64,000 bases of DNA, from NCBI GenBank assembly GCA_031291675.1, contig JARLIO010000034.1:1-64000 (forward strand), written 5' to 3'. The position numbers were made by a program, and so were the translations under genes. Positions 27,556 through 39,247 of the stretch are shown piece by piece (positions within the stretch are counted from its first letter, which is position 1; each line of letters begins with the position of its first letter). The DNA comes from Azospirillaceae bacterium. Lineage in GTDB: Bacteria; Pseudomonadota; Alphaproteobacteria; Azospirillales; Azospirillaceae. The notes below the pieces were generated by a model, which did no database searches, was not told the origin of the DNA, and was given only the letters and a program-made list of their open reading frames with translations.

Positions 27556-27843
27556 GTGAGCACCCGTCAAGAGCAATCACACAAGAAGCCGCATCCGCCC
27601 GAGGAAACAGAGACCGAGGGGTTGACAGAAGGTCTCGTTTTAATTGCGCTTATGCTGGCAATCTTTCTCGTCGGCGCCAGATTGGCCCTGATTGTCGACA
27701 ATACGCAGTTGCCACCTTTGGTGGTTGACGATTGTCGCGTCTTTTCGTCAACGCAGTGGCTCAACCTTCTGGCGCATGCGCCCGACCAAAGCGTCACCTG
27801 CCGCGTCGGCCAACCCCCGACAGGGCCATCGGCGGCGCCGTGA
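27556..27843 (+). CDS. Small single-span membrane protein, unknown function
   Basis: The GTG at 27556 is preceded by CGGAGG at five bases. The 95-residue product has a charged N-terminus rich in glutamate and histidine, one clear transmembrane helix (LVLIALMLAIFLVGARLALIV, about residues 27-47) and a short C-terminal tail with two cysteines (DDCRVF and VTCRVG) that could form a periplasmic disulfide. I recognise no family. It is convergent with the sugar-binding protein gene, which ends 13 bases downstream. Confidence 0.6.
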   Translation: MSTRQEQSHKKPHPPEETETEGLTEGLVLIALMLAIFLVGARLALIVDNTQLPPLVVDDCRVFSSTQWLNLLAHAPDQSVTCRVGQPPTGPSAAP

Positions 27844-27856
27844 CGTGTCGCCGGGC

Positions 27857-29248
27857 TCAACCACAAGCGGCATTCTGCTGGAATTGCCGCAGCAGTTCGT
27901 TGCCCCGGCGAACGGCGTTGTCGAGAGCAACGTCGCCAGATTGCTGCTGCGCCAGCGCCCGTTCGACCTCTTCATCGAAGATGTCGCGGATTTCACTCCA
28001 GCAACCGAGACGATAGCCCCAGGAATTGGCCGATAGGGTGCCACGCATCAGGGATTGCACCGCGACGTCACGACCCGGATGCTGGGAAAAGAAGCCCTGA
28101 TGGCGCATCAACTGATAGCCGGCAACCGTCGTTGGCAGAAAACCCGTGGACCGGGCCCATTGAGCGTCATTCTCCGGCTTGGCCAGAAACGTCAGGAACG
28201 CAACGATGCCACGGTATTCGGCATCGGTGAAACCGCGAAACACCCAATTGCTGGCACCGCCGACCATGGTGTTGTGCGGGGCACCGGCGATGTCAGGCCA
28301 GTAGGGCAGCGGCGCAACACCGACGGCGAAACCGGCATCGCGCTCGATCGCGGGCTGGCCGCCGGAACTCTGCAGCAGCATCGCGCAATCGCCGTTGGTG
28401 AATTTTGCCGCCGCCTCGTTGGACCGGCCGACATAGTCGAACCGGTTATCCTGTTGCAGTGTTGCCAGCGTATCGACCATCCGCACCTGCAACGGTGTGT
28501 TGAAGGTCAAGACGGCGTCGGCACCATCGCGGCCGTTGTGTTGCGTCGCCAGCGCCTGATCATGAATCGCGCTGAACTGCTCCAGCATGATCCAGGACAG
28601 CCATGTTGTGGTGAAACCGCAAGCCGAACCCGCGGCGCGCAACGCCGTGGCCGCGTCGATCAGGGCCGGCCAGGTTGCCGGTGGCTTGTCGGGATCCAGT
28701 CCGGCGTGGCGAAATGCATCCCGATTGAAAAACAGCACCCCAGTCGAAAGATTGAACGGCTGAGACAAGAGTCGATGGTCGGTCGTGCTGTAATAATCAC
28801 GCGCCGCCGGAATGAATTGCGTTGGGTCCAGATGGATGCCGGCCCGGTCGTAGGCGTCGCTGACCGCAAGGATCGCCGCGTTGGCATGGATCATTTCGGC
28901 CGACCCGGCATCAAACATTTGCAGGATATGGGGCGGATTGCCGTCCTTGAACGCAGCAAAAGCGGCCGCACGTTCTTCGGGATACTGTCCCTGGAAGGTC
29001 GCGGTGACCTTGTACTCGCTCTGCGTCCGGTTGAATTCCTCGGCAAGACGGATTTCCTGTTCCTGCGCCGGCCCGGTCAGGCCGATCCACCAGCGGATCT
29101 CGATCGGCGCCGCCAGGACCGGCCCCATCGCCAAAAGCAGAAACATCATCGTCGCGCCGATCGCGATGCTGACGCGTTCCCTGTCCCACCGGCCCCCTGG
29201 CCGCCGCAGGTTCGGCCGGAAAGCCGCACCCTGCCACCCCGTCAGCAT
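27857..29248 (-). CDS. Extracellular solute-binding protein, UgpB-like
   Basis: The 463-residue protein has a signal peptide with an extended arginine-rich n-region and hydrophobic core (ATMMFLLLAMGPVLAA), then IEIRWWIGLTGPAQEQEIRLA. It shows the family 1 binding-protein pattern seen in glycerol-3-phosphate and maltose-type receptors (FNLSTGVLFFNRDAFRHAGL, GGASNWVFRGF, FLTFLAKPENDAQWA, STGFLPTT). It would deliver a ligand to an ABC importer in the periplasm, but no permease or ATPase genes are adjacent. ATG 29248 is preceded by AGAAGGGGG at suitable spacing; other in-frame starts lie upstream at 29272 and beyond. Confidence 0.85.
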   Translation of the reverse strand: MLTGWQGAAFRPNLRRPGGRWDRERVSIAIGATMMFLLLAMGPVLAAPIEIRWWIGLTGPAQEQEIRLAEEFNRTQSEYKVTATFQGQYPEERAAAFAAFKDGNPPHILQMFDAGSAEMIHANAAILAVSDAYDRAGIHLDPTQFIPAARDYYSTTDHRLLSQPFNLSTGVLFFNRDAFRHAGLDPDKPPATWPALIDAATALRAAGSACGFTTTWLSWIMLEQFSAIHDQALATQHNGRDGADAVLTFNTPLQVRMVDTLATLQQDNRFDYVGRSNEAAAKFTNGDCAMLLQSSGGQPAIERDAGFAVGVAPLPYWPDIAGAPHNTMVGGASNWVFRGFTDAEYRGIVAFLTFLAKPENDAQWARSTGFLPTTVAGYQLMRHQGFFSQHPGRDVAVQSLMRGTLSANSWGYRLGCWSEIRDIFDEEVERALAQQQSGDVALDNAVRRGNELLRQFQQNAACG

Positions 29249-29484
29249 CCGCTGGTTCCCCCTTCTCATCATGACCGTCGCGACAACCGCAACAGGTTTG
29301 GCGCGACGACGGCGCCGGAGCAAGCGGGATTGTGGCCCGGCATGGCGCCCTGGCGGCGACGGGGACCTCAATCCTTGGCGCCCCGGCCCCTTGGCACGGA
29401 TCCCGGGCACGGTGGCGGTAACCGGGCCGTTGGCCTATACTCCGCCATCATGTTGAATCCTGCGATTTCAAGGGCCCGTTTCGC

Positions 29485-30174
29485 GTGACCCGGGTCCGCA
29501 CCCTGAAACTGGAGACCCTGCCGGCGTCTCTCGAGATCCGTGAAAGCAGCCGGGCGCGACGCATGACGTTGCGGGTCGATCCCGCGCGCGATGTGATTCA
29601 GGTCACAACGCCCCCGGGAGTTGGCAATTTCGAGGTCACCGGGTTCGTCGGGCGAAACCTTGCCTGGATCCACCGCCGCTTCGCGGCTCTGCCGCCGCGT
29701 CAGGCCTTCGTCGAAGGCGGCGTTGTGCCGGTTCTGGGGTGCGATCACGTCATCCGCCATCATCGGCAATCCGGGGGCGAGATCCGCGCCGGCGAAATCC
29801 GGGTTGGCGGTGACCCCGCCTTTCTGGCGCGTCGGGTCCGCGACCTGCTGAACCGGGAGGCCCGTCGCGAGCTCACCACCCGATCGCTCGGCATGGCATC
29901 GGTTCTGGGCGTTCGCATCGCGGCCCTGTCGCTACGCGATCCCCGCAGTCGCTGGGGCAGTTGCTCCGCCACCGGTCGCCTGTCCTATTCCTGGCGCCTG
30001 ATCCTGGCCCCCGAATGGGTCGTCAACTATGTCGTTGCCCATGAGGTCAGCCACCTCAAGGAACTCAATCACAGCCCCCGGTTCTGGGCCTTGGTCGCGG
30101 CATTTCCGGTCGATGTCGGCGCCGCACAATCCTGGCTCAAAGCCCAGGGCTCCCGACTGCTGCGGATCGGCTGA
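29485..30174 (+). CDS. YgjP-like metallopeptidase (DUF45/M48-related)
   Basis: The 229-residue cytosolic protein has the YgjP/SprT-like zinc signature HEVSHLKELNHSPRFW, with HExxH and a third histidine, near residue 185. It is preceded by RDPRSRWGSCSATGRLSYSW, the conserved strand that marks this family. Start is GTG at 29485; no better initiation site is visible. Members are predicted zinc peptidases of unknown substrate. It is divergent from the UgpB-like gene and convergent with the pterin dehydratase. Confidence 0.9.
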   Translation: MTRVRTLKLETLPASLEIRESSRARRMTLRVDPARDVIQVTTPPGVGNFEVTGFVGRNLAWIHRRFAALPPRQAFVEGGVVPVLGCDHVIRHHRQSGGEIRAGEIRVGGDPAFLARRVRDLLNREARRELTTRSLGMASVLGVRIAALSLRDPRSRWGSCSATGRLSYSWRLILAPEWVVNYVVAHEVSHLKELNHSPRFWALVAAFPVDVGAAQSWLKAQGSRLLRIG

Positions 30175-30194
30175 CCGGGTCGGCGGCGCGCCGC

Positions 30195-30509
30195 TTACAG
30201 CGTCTCGCCCCGATCGTGCGGCGGCGCGATTTCGTCAAGATACCGGGCCAATTGAATATCCCGCTCCGTCACACCATCGACATCGTGGGTCGTCAGCGTC
30301 ACTTCGACCCGGTTGTAGACATTGAACCACTCCGGATGGTGATTCATCTTCTCGGCCGCCAGCGCCACCCGGCTCATGAACCCCCAGGCGGCGTTGAAAT
30401 CCGAAAAATGAAAGGTCTTGCGAATGGCGTCGCGATCGACAACGTCGGACCAGCCATGCAATTCATGGAGTGCGGCGTTACGTCTGGCGCCGGCGAGTTT
30501 TTCGACCAT
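30195..30509 (-). CDS. Pterin-4a-carbinolamine dehydratase
   Basis: The 104-residue protein carries the full active-site pattern of this family: [18 protein letters not shown] with the HH pair at 57-58 (second histidine catalytic), H75 and the D/E residues after it. It dehydrates the 4a-hydroxy-pterin formed by aromatic amino acid hydroxylases; a role in molybdopterin-related or moonlighting functions is also known for family members. ATG 30509 is preceded by GGAAAGGG seven bases upstream. No hydroxylase gene is nearby. It is divergent from the zincin gene. Confidence 0.92.
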   Translation of the reverse strand: MVEKLAGARRNAALHELHGWSDVVDRDAIRKTFHFSDFNAAWGFMSRVALAAEKMNHHPEWFNVYNRVEVTLTTHDVDGVTERDIQLARYLDEIAPPHDRGETL

Positions 30510-30608
30510 GTCCCAACCCTTTCCTGAGACCGATGCGACATTATATGCCTTTCGGGCGATCCCAGGGGCGCCAATTCGTCGAGGTCGAGGGCAAGAACGG
30601 GAGCAAAA

Positions 30609-31034
30609 ATGACAAATCGGCAAAATGCGGGACCAACGGCACGGCTGACCCCGCCCACGGTCGCCGACATCGAACGGGCGGCCGAGGAGGCGCTCGCCAG
30701 CGTTCCCGTGGCCTTCCGCCGCTTGATGGGAACGGTCGTCGTTCAGGTTGAGGACTTCCCCGATGCGGCGACGGAATCTGAAATGGCGCTGGAGAGTCCG
30801 TTTGACATTCTTGGCTTGTATCGCGGCGTCGACCTGACCCGGCGCAGCCTCGGCGACATCCGCCACGACCAGGACCGGATCTTTCTGTATCGCCGGCCGC
30901 TACTCGATTACTGGTGCGAAAGCGGCGAAGATCTGGCCGATCTGGTTCGCCACGTCCTGATTCACGAGATTGGCCACCATTTTGGCCTGTCCGACGATGA
31001 CATGGAGGCCATTGAGGCCGATGACACCCCCTGA
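30609..31034 (+). CDS. Zincin-like metallopeptidase family protein
   Basis: The 141-residue protein ends with [18 protein letters not shown], the HExxHH signature of the small zincin family (PF06262 type), and has [16 protein letters not shown] upstream as expected. It is cytosolic and presumed zinc-dependent; substrates are unknown. The start at 30609 is the first ATG after the divergent promoter region. About 200 bases later comes carB, with its own promoter candidate. Confidence 0.9.
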   Translation: MTNRQNAGPTARLTPPTVADIERAAEEALASVPVAFRRLMGTVVVQVEDFPDAATESEMALESPFDILGLYRGVDLTRRSLGDIRHDQDRIFLYRRPLLDYWCESGEDLADLVRHVLIHEIGHHFGLSDDDMEAIEADDTP

Positions 31035-31133
31035 ACCGTGCCAATGGCATTGTCAGGGTGGCCCCACCCCTCAAATACCGCCCGGTGCTGCCGTCAACGC
31101 CGCGATCATCTGTCAAAGACCGGAACAGCCCGA

Positions 31134-31162
31134 TTGCTCCGGACGCCGAATTGGGCTAGACC
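31134..31162 (+). promoter_or_regulatory. Candidate carB promoter
   Basis: TTGCTC (31134-31139) and TAGACC (31157-31162) are spaced exactly 17 bases. The predicted leader to the ATG at 31237 contains CGGACT and AGTCCG as a 6-bp stem, followed by a T-rich stretch (TTGTTTTGT); attenuation is possible but unproven. Confidence 0.45.
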
Positions 31163-31236
31163 CCTCCGGACTGCGGCCGATCCGGTAGTCCGCCGGGCGG
31201 TTGTTTTGTCGTGCGCGCTTCGCTGCCTGGATTTCC

Positions 31237-34494
<3,258 letters not shown>

Positions 34495-34503
34495 AACAGC
34501 GGG

Positions 34504-34530
34504 TGACGTCGCGACCTCGCGGTCGCGTCA
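34504..34530. other. Stem-loop between carB and greA
   Basis: TGACGTCGCGACC (34504-34516) pairs with GGTCGCGTCA (34521-34530) through a four-base loop with one bulge. There is no clean U-tract; it may partly terminate carB transcription or stabilise its 3' end. Confidence 0.5.
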
Positions 34531-34563
34531 TCGACCTTCTCAGCGTTTGTGGACCGGGGACCC

Positions 34564-35037
34564 ATGGAAAAAGTGCCAATGACCATGGCAGGCTTCAACC
34601 GCCTGCAAGATGAGTTGAAGCAGTTGAAAACAATCGAGCGTCCTGCGGTGATCAAGGCGATCGCTGAGGCCCGCGAGCATGGCGACCTGTCGGAGAACGC
34701 CGAATACCATGCGGCACGGGAGCGTCAGAGCTTCATCGAAGGCCGTCTGATGGAGTTGGAGGACAAGATCAGCCGGGCCGAAGTGATCGATGTTTCGCGC
34801 CTGTCGGGCGATGCGGTCAAATTCGGCGCGACGATCACGGTCGCCGATGAGGACACCGACGAGGAGAACACCTACCAGATCGTCGGTCAGGACGAGGGCG
34901 ACATCAAACGCGGTCTGTTGTCGATCACCTCGCCGCTGGCCCGTGCCGTGATCGGCAAGCGGGTCGGTGACACCGTCGAAGTCACGACCCCGGGCGGCTC
35001 CAAGAGCTATGAAATCGTCGAGGTCAGCTTCGGCTGA
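34564..35037 (+). CDS. greA: Transcription elongation factor GreA
   Basis: GreA enters the RNA polymerase secondary channel and stimulates cleavage of backtracked transcripts. The 157-residue protein has the N-terminal coiled coil ([17 protein letters not shown]), the signature [20 protein letters not shown] with the acidic tip, and the C-terminal FKBP-like domain ending [14 protein letters not shown]. Start ATG 34564 gives the usual N-terminus. A hairpin follows downstream. Adjacent to carB, a common alphaproteobacterial order. Confidence 0.97.
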   Translation: MEKVPMTMAGFNRLQDELKQLKTIERPAVIKAIAEAREHGDLSENAEYHAARERQSFIEGRLMELEDKISRAEVIDVSRLSGDAVKFGATITVADEDTDEENTYQIVGQDEGDIKRGLLSITSPLARAVIGKRVGDTVEVTTPGGSKSYEIVEVSFG

Positions 35038-35084
35038 TCGCGCGCCGCGGCGTCGCGCCTCACAAGCGCGCTGCGGTCGACCCT

Positions 35085-35115
35085 GCCCCACCCCCTGCCG
35101 CAGGGGTGGCGGGGC
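35085..35115 (+). terminator. Hairpin downstream of greA
   Basis: GCCCC (35085-35089) and ACCCCCTG pair with CAGGGGT and GGGGC (35111-35115) around a CCG loop, with one bulge and a small internal loop. No U-tract follows, so it is a weak terminator candidate. Confidence 0.4.
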
Positions 35116-35313
35116 CCGGGGTGGCCGGGAAGATCCCGGGAAAATCAACGTCAGAGAACGACAGGGCCGGGATTGACCGTGGCCGATTTCGCATCGGCCC
35201 GATCACATCCGGTCATTTCGTTACCAGAACGTTCCGTGATGATAACGACCGGCCCAATCCCGCGTTAGCCGCCCACCGGCCTGGGGCTGACCCGCGGTGA
35301 ATGAAACTTCGCG
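35116..35313. other. Gap between greA and the D-lactate dehydrogenase-like gene
   Basis: The two genes are convergent and 313 bases apart. The gap holds the hairpins at 35085-35115 and 35314-35341 and no recognisable gene in the roughly 200 bases between them. Confidence 0.35.
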
Positions 35314-35341
35314 GTGGCGCGGGCCTCCGTGCCCGCGCCAC
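35314..35341 (-). terminator. Hairpin after the D-lactate dehydrogenase-like gene
   Basis: GTGGCGCGGGC (35314-35324) and GCCCGCGCCAC (35331-35341) form a perfect 11-bp stem with a 6-base loop, starting ten bases past the stop of the minus-strand gene. On the minus strand a moderately T-rich stretch follows after five bases. Confidence 0.6.
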
Positions 35342-35350
35342 TGTCTCTTT

Positions 35351-36760
35351 CTAGCGACGGAACACCTTGCCGGGGTTCAACAAATCGTCGGGATCAAGCG
35401 CCCGCTTGATGGCGCGCATCACGTCAACCGCCTCACCATGCTCCGCTTCGAGAAACGCGATCTTCCCGCTGCCAATGCCATGCTCGCCGGTGCAGGTTCC
35501 ACCCATGGCCAGCGCCCGCGCGACCAGCCGGCGATTGAGCCGGTCGGCCTCGGCCAAATCCTGTGGATCCGCGGGATCAACGACGAAGGTCAAATGAAAA
35601 TTGCCATCGCCGACATGGCCGACCAGCGGCGCCATCAGCCTTGACCCGGCCAGATCGCCGTGGGTCTCGACGATGCAGTCGGCCAGGCGCGAGATGGGAA
35701 CGCAAATGTCGGTCGGCCAGCCGCGGCAGCCGGGACGCAACGCAATCGAGGCGTAGTAGGCATCGTGTCGCGCCTGCCAGAGCCGGGTGCGATCCTCCGG
35801 CCGTGTCGCCCAGAGGAAACCCCGTCCACCATTTTCCACCGCAAGCGTCTCGACGATCCCGGCCTGTTCCACGACGCCGGCTTCGGTGCCGTGGAACTCA
35901 AAAAACAGCGTCGGGACCTCGGCATGGTCCAGCTTGGAATACGCGTTGACCGCCTTGATCGTCAGCGCGTCGAGCAGCTCGATCCGCGCCACCGGGACCC
36001 CCATCTGGATCGTTGCGATCACGGTATCGACCGCCCCCCTTATATCGTCAAACGGGCATACCGCCGCCGATATCGCCTCGGGCAGGCCATGGAGCCGCAG
36101 GGTCACTTCGGTGATGATCCCCAACGTGCCTTCCGATCCGACCAGCAGCCGCGTCAGATCGTAGCCGGCCGCCGATTTCCGAGCGCGCCCGCCGGTATGG
36201 ATCACCCGGCCATCGGCCAGGACCACGGTCAGCCCCAGAACATTCTCGCGCATCGTGCCGTAGCGCACCGCATTGGTGCCGCTGGCCCGTGTCGATGCCA
36301 TGCCCCCCAAGGTGGCATCGGCACCGGGATCGATCGGGAAAAACAACCCGTCGTTGCGGATATGGTCATTCAATTGTTTGCGGGTCACGCCCGCCTGCAC
36401 CGTGATATCGAGATCCTCGGCGCTGAAGCGAACCACTTGGTTCATCCCCGTCAGGTCGATCGCGATCCCGCCACGCAGCGCGGCGACGCCGCCCTCGAGC
36501 GAAGTGCCGGCGCCGAACGGGATCATCGGCACCCGATGGGCCGCGCACAGCCTGACAACCGCGGCGACCTCCTCGGTCGAGCGCACGAAAGCCACACCAT
36601 CAGGCGGCAGCGTCGCATGATACGACTCGTCGTGGCCATGCTGCTCGCAGACCGCCACCGACGTTGAAAAGCGATCGCCGAGAATCGCGACCATGCCGTC
36701 GAGAACAACGTCAGGCAAGATCGCGCGCCCTGGCACGCGCTCTGAATTGGTGTCAAACAT
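35351..36760 (-). CDS. FAD-linked oxidase, D-lactate dehydrogenase-like
   Basis: The 469-residue flavoprotein belongs to the LDHD/GlcD class: VPMIPFGAGTSLEGGVAALRGG in the FAD PP-loop, DPGADATLGGMASTRASGTNA, the VGSEGTLGIITEVTLRL motif, VGHVGDGNFHLTFV, and the C-terminal CTGEHGIGSGKIAFLEAEH ending LNPGKVFR. It would oxidise D-lactate or a related 2-hydroxyacid and pass electrons to the respiratory chain. ATG 36760 is preceded by AAGGATAGAG; the frame continues upstream to 36865 with no family likeness. A GntR regulator of the type that controls 2-hydroxyacid use, and glycolate oxidase, lie nearby. Confidence 0.9.
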   Translation of the reverse strand: MFDTNSERVPGRAILPDVVLDGMVAILGDRFSTSVAVCEQHGHDESYHATLPPDGVAFVRSTEEVAAVVRLCAAHRVPMIPFGAGTSLEGGVAALRGGIAIDLTGMNQVVRFSAEDLDITVQAGVTRKQLNDHIRNDGLFFPIDPGADATLGGMASTRASGTNAVRYGTMRENVLGLTVVLADGRVIHTGGRARKSAAGYDLTRLLVGSEGTLGIITEVTLRLHGLPEAISAAVCPFDDIRGAVDTVIATIQMGVPVARIELLDALTIKAVNAYSKLDHAEVPTLFFEFHGTEAGVVEQAGIVETLAVENGGRGFLWATRPEDRTRLWQARHDAYYASIALRPGCRGWPTDICVPISRLADCIVETHGDLAGSRLMAPLVGHVGDGNFHLTFVVDPADPQDLAEADRLNRRLVARALAMGGTCTGEHGIGSGKIAFLEAEHGEAVDVMRAIKRALDPDDLLNPGKVFRR

Positions 36761-36919
36761 CACTCTATCCTTGGCGCAACGGGAGTCCTTGGACATACCA
36801 TAGCGCCGCAACACCCGCGACGGCAGCGTGCTTGCCGGCGCGGGCGCCGAATTCATGGCCGACAACGATGTGAAGGGATGGGGCGGTTCCCGAGCCCCGA
36901 CCGAACCAGGAGTGACGAT

Positions 36920-37513
36920 ATGGCGAGGGTGCCGGGAAAAGCATGGCTGATCGTGATGTTGCTGCCGATTCTGCTGGCGGCGTGCTCAACCTATGACGGC
37001 GTGACCGGGCTCCAGACCCACAACAGCCCGACGCCGATCGATAACCCGTTCAACCCACCGGGACCAACGGCCCCGGCCTTGCTGGACCCCGGGGCCTCGC
37101 CGGCCCTGAATCAGGCCCCGCGGGACCGCCATTCGGAGGGAGAGGCCGTCGCCGCGGCCCGGACGACGGCCGGCAGCCAAAGCGCCGGTCGCGTCGGCGC
37201 GGCCGTGCTGGCGGTCCCGGCGGCTCCCGCGGCAACCGGCCCCGGGCCGGAGTGCCAAGGGGCCTGTGCCAACACGGCGAGCCGCTGCACCACCGCCTGC
37301 GAACAAGCCGGAAAAAGCTGCCAGGTCGAGACGCAGCGTCAACAGCGGCAACGTCAGGTCCAGTTCGACCTTGTCGGCGCCACGCCGACGGCCTCGACAG
37401 CGGCGGCACCTGGCCCGGATCAATCGGTGATCGACCTGCTGTGCGATCAATCGGCCTGTGTCGCCGCCTGTCACTTGAACCGGAGCCAATGCAATGCCGG
37501 ATGCGCCGGGTGA
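36920..37513 (+). CDS. Cysteine-rich predicted lipoprotein
   Basis: The 197-residue protein begins with a lipoprotein signal (VMLLPILLAACS, lipid-bearing cysteine at residue 22). It continues with a long Pro/Ala-rich segment and ends with two cysteine clusters: ECQGACANTASRCTTACE plus SCQVET, then LLCDQSACVAACHLNRSQCN and AGC. Spacing suggests several disulfides in a compact envelope-exposed domain. ATG 36920 is preceded by AGGAG at seven bases. It is divergent from the D-lactate dehydrogenase-like gene. I know no family for it. Confidence 0.7.
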   Translation: MARVPGKAWLIVMLLPILLAACSTYDGVTGLQTHNSPTPIDNPFNPPGPTAPALLDPGASPALNQAPRDRHSEGEAVAAARTTAGSQSAGRVGAAVLAVPAAPAATGPGPECQGACANTASRCTTACEQAGKSCQVETQRQQRQRQVQFDLVGATPTASTAAAPGPDQSVIDLLCDQSACVAACHLNRSQCNAGCAG

Positions 37514-37920
37514 GCGCCGCTGCGACGCAATCATCGTCTCGGGTGCAGCAAGTTCTCATTTTCACTGTCGGCCCGCGGGCTGCCGCCCGCACCCGCTCGG
37601 GATGAACCCCGAGTCCCCCTCTATTTTGACAAAAATAAAGGGGTCTGGGGCATTGCCCCCGTTGGGTTTGGGCGAAAGCCCAACCCTTCGTCGCCAAAAT
37701 GAGAACCGCTGTCCCGGGTGCGTCGCCGTTGACGTGGCGGATCAGGGGGGCGTAGGGGTATACTCTATTTCAAGGCATGTTCGAGTCTGACAGAGCTGGT
37801 GCGGCGTGCGGCCGACGACGGCAGAACGGCCAAGGGTCGTTGTCGCGGATCGGTAGCGGTACTGGTGTCTGGGAACATCGGCGTGTCTGACCAGCCGTCC
37901 TTTTGGGCCGGACGAGGGGC
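37514..37920. other. Gap before the GntR gene, with paired hairpins
   Basis: In about 400 bases the clear structures are GGGGC/GCCCC (37647-37651 with 37655-37659) and GGGTTTGGGC/GCCCAACCC (37664-37673 with 37678-37686, GAAA loop, one bulge). These adjoin in the T/A-rich context TTTTGACAAAAATAAAG, and may be a terminator or an extragenic repeat. The GntR promoter should lie to the right; ATACTCTATTTCAAGG near 37760 is the only A/T-rich piece there. Confidence 0.45.
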
Positions 37921-38691
37921 ATGACCTTGGTTCACGACGAGTCCAGTAGTGTTACGCACGATCGCATTTCCGATCGTGTCGCCCAATCGGTGCTCGATCT
38001 GATCACACGGGGCGAATTGATGCCGGGGGCGCGGCTCCCGGGGGAACGTCAGATCGCGGAAACGATGCAGGTCAGCCGGGTGTCGGTTCGCGCCGCCTTG
38101 CAGCAGCTGAAAGCGCAGGGTTTCCTGGCCGCGGTCCAGGGCGGCGGCACCCGCGTGCTGTCATCGGTCAAGGTGATGGACGAACCCTTGACCGAAATGG
38201 TGCGTCAACAGGTCGAAAACCTGTATGACCTCGCCGAAATCCGCGTTGTCCTCGAGTCGTGGGCGGCACGCCGCGCCGCGGTTCGTGCCACGCCGCCCCA
38301 GATCGAGGAATTGCGCGCCTTGCTCGATCGGCTGGGTGATCCCGCCCGCCGCGCGGTGCGCGCCACCGATGACCTGGCCTTCCATCTGGCCATGGCCAAG
38401 ATGGCCGGCAGCGCGGTCTACATGCATATCCTCGCGGTGCTTCGCGACACCTTGAAACAGAAGGTCAGCTTTCACCGCAAGGAGCTGTTCGTCGGCGGCA
38501 AAGATGCGGTGACACTTGAGCATCACCGCGACGTGCTCGCTGCGATCGAAAAGCACGACCCCGACGCCGCGGCCCAGGCGATGGCGGTGCACCTCAACTG
38601 GGTTCTGAAACACTATTCGGCGCTGCGGGAGAATCCGACCTTGGCCAAGGTGGACGTCGCGCCCGTCGAAGACGTGGCACCCGTCGAATAG
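37921..38691 (+). CDS. GntR family (FadR subfamily) regulator
   Basis: The 256-residue protein has the winged helix-turn-helix (RVAQSVLDLITRGELMPGAR, LPGERQIAETMQVSRVSVRA) and an all-helical FCD ligand domain with metal-site residues (DDLAFHLAMAKMAG, LEHHRDVLAAIEKHDPDAAA). Its closest look is LldR/GlcC-like regulators of lactate and glycolate use. It is convergent with the glycolate oxidase-hemerythrin operon and near the D-lactate dehydrogenase-like gene. The C-terminus ends in a short duplicated motif, DVAPVE twice. The ATG at 37921 gives the family start. Confidence 0.92.
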   Translation: MTLVHDESSSVTHDRISDRVAQSVLDLITRGELMPGARLPGERQIAETMQVSRVSVRAALQQLKAQGFLAAVQGGGTRVLSSVKVMDEPLTEMVRQQVENLYDLAEIRVVLESWAARRAAVRATPPQIEELRALLDRLGDPARRAVRATDDLAFHLAMAKMAGSAVYMHILAVLRDTLKQKVSFHRKELFVGGKDAVTLEHHRDVLAAIEKHDPDAAAQAMAVHLNWVLKHYSALRENPTLAKVDVAPVEDVAPVE

Positions 38692-38733
38692 GTCCGTCAC
38701 ACCGCAAGGCCCGCCCGCCGGTCCCGGCGGGCG

Positions 38734-39174
38734 TCACCATTCACCCCAGCCTTTCAGGCGCAGGTCCGACTCGACGACATGCGCCCGGAACCAGCGCCAC
38801 AGCGTCGTCGGCGCCGTGGTGTCGAGCTGGAATCCGCCGCGCTCAAAATCCCCTAGAATCTGCTGAACCAGGTCGAAGAGCTGGTTATGTTGCGCGGTCT
38901 GAACCGCGATACCGGGGCATCGATTGGCACGCATGAATTGCTCCTCATGCAGACAATGCGCCTGAAGCTGGTCGACCAGATCCGAAAGAATCAGCCCGAG
39001 AGCCTCCCCGGTGACGGCGGTACCGGCGGCAGCGTGCAGCCGCGCCATGATCAGCGTAATGGCCTGATGTTCGCAATCCAGCGACGGCGTCCCAAGCCGC
39101 AGATCCTCCGTCCAGATGATACCGCCCGCCTTGTCCGTAGCGTCGGCAATTTCAAGGCGATCATCATTCATCAT
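38734..39174 (-). CDS. Bacteriohemerythrin-like protein
   Basis: The 146-residue four-helix protein has most di-iron ligands of hemerythrin: H36 (LDCEHQAIT), H73 and E77 (HCLHEEQ), H96 (AQHNQLF), H132 and D137 (AHVVESD). At the position of the other histidine in the third helix's HxxxH motif there is glutamine 92 (QTAQH), so one iron ligand appears to be missing. Hemerythrins bind oxygen or sense oxygen and NO. It lies 73 bases past glcF in the same direction and is likely the last gene of the glycolate oxidase operon. ATG 39174 or 39171 both fit. Confidence 0.8.
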   Translation of the reverse strand: MMNDDRLEIADATDKAGGIIWTEDLRLGTPSLDCEHQAITLIMARLHAAAGTAVTGEALGLILSDLVDQLQAHCLHEEQFMRANRCPGIAVQTAQHNQLFDLVQQILGDFERGGFQLDTTAPTTLWRWFRAHVVESDLRLKGWGEW

Positions 39175-39247
39175 GGGGGCCACTATCGCTCGAAAGACGT
39201 GCGGTGGACAGGCGACACACTGCCCCGGCAGGTCAGCAAAATTCAAG

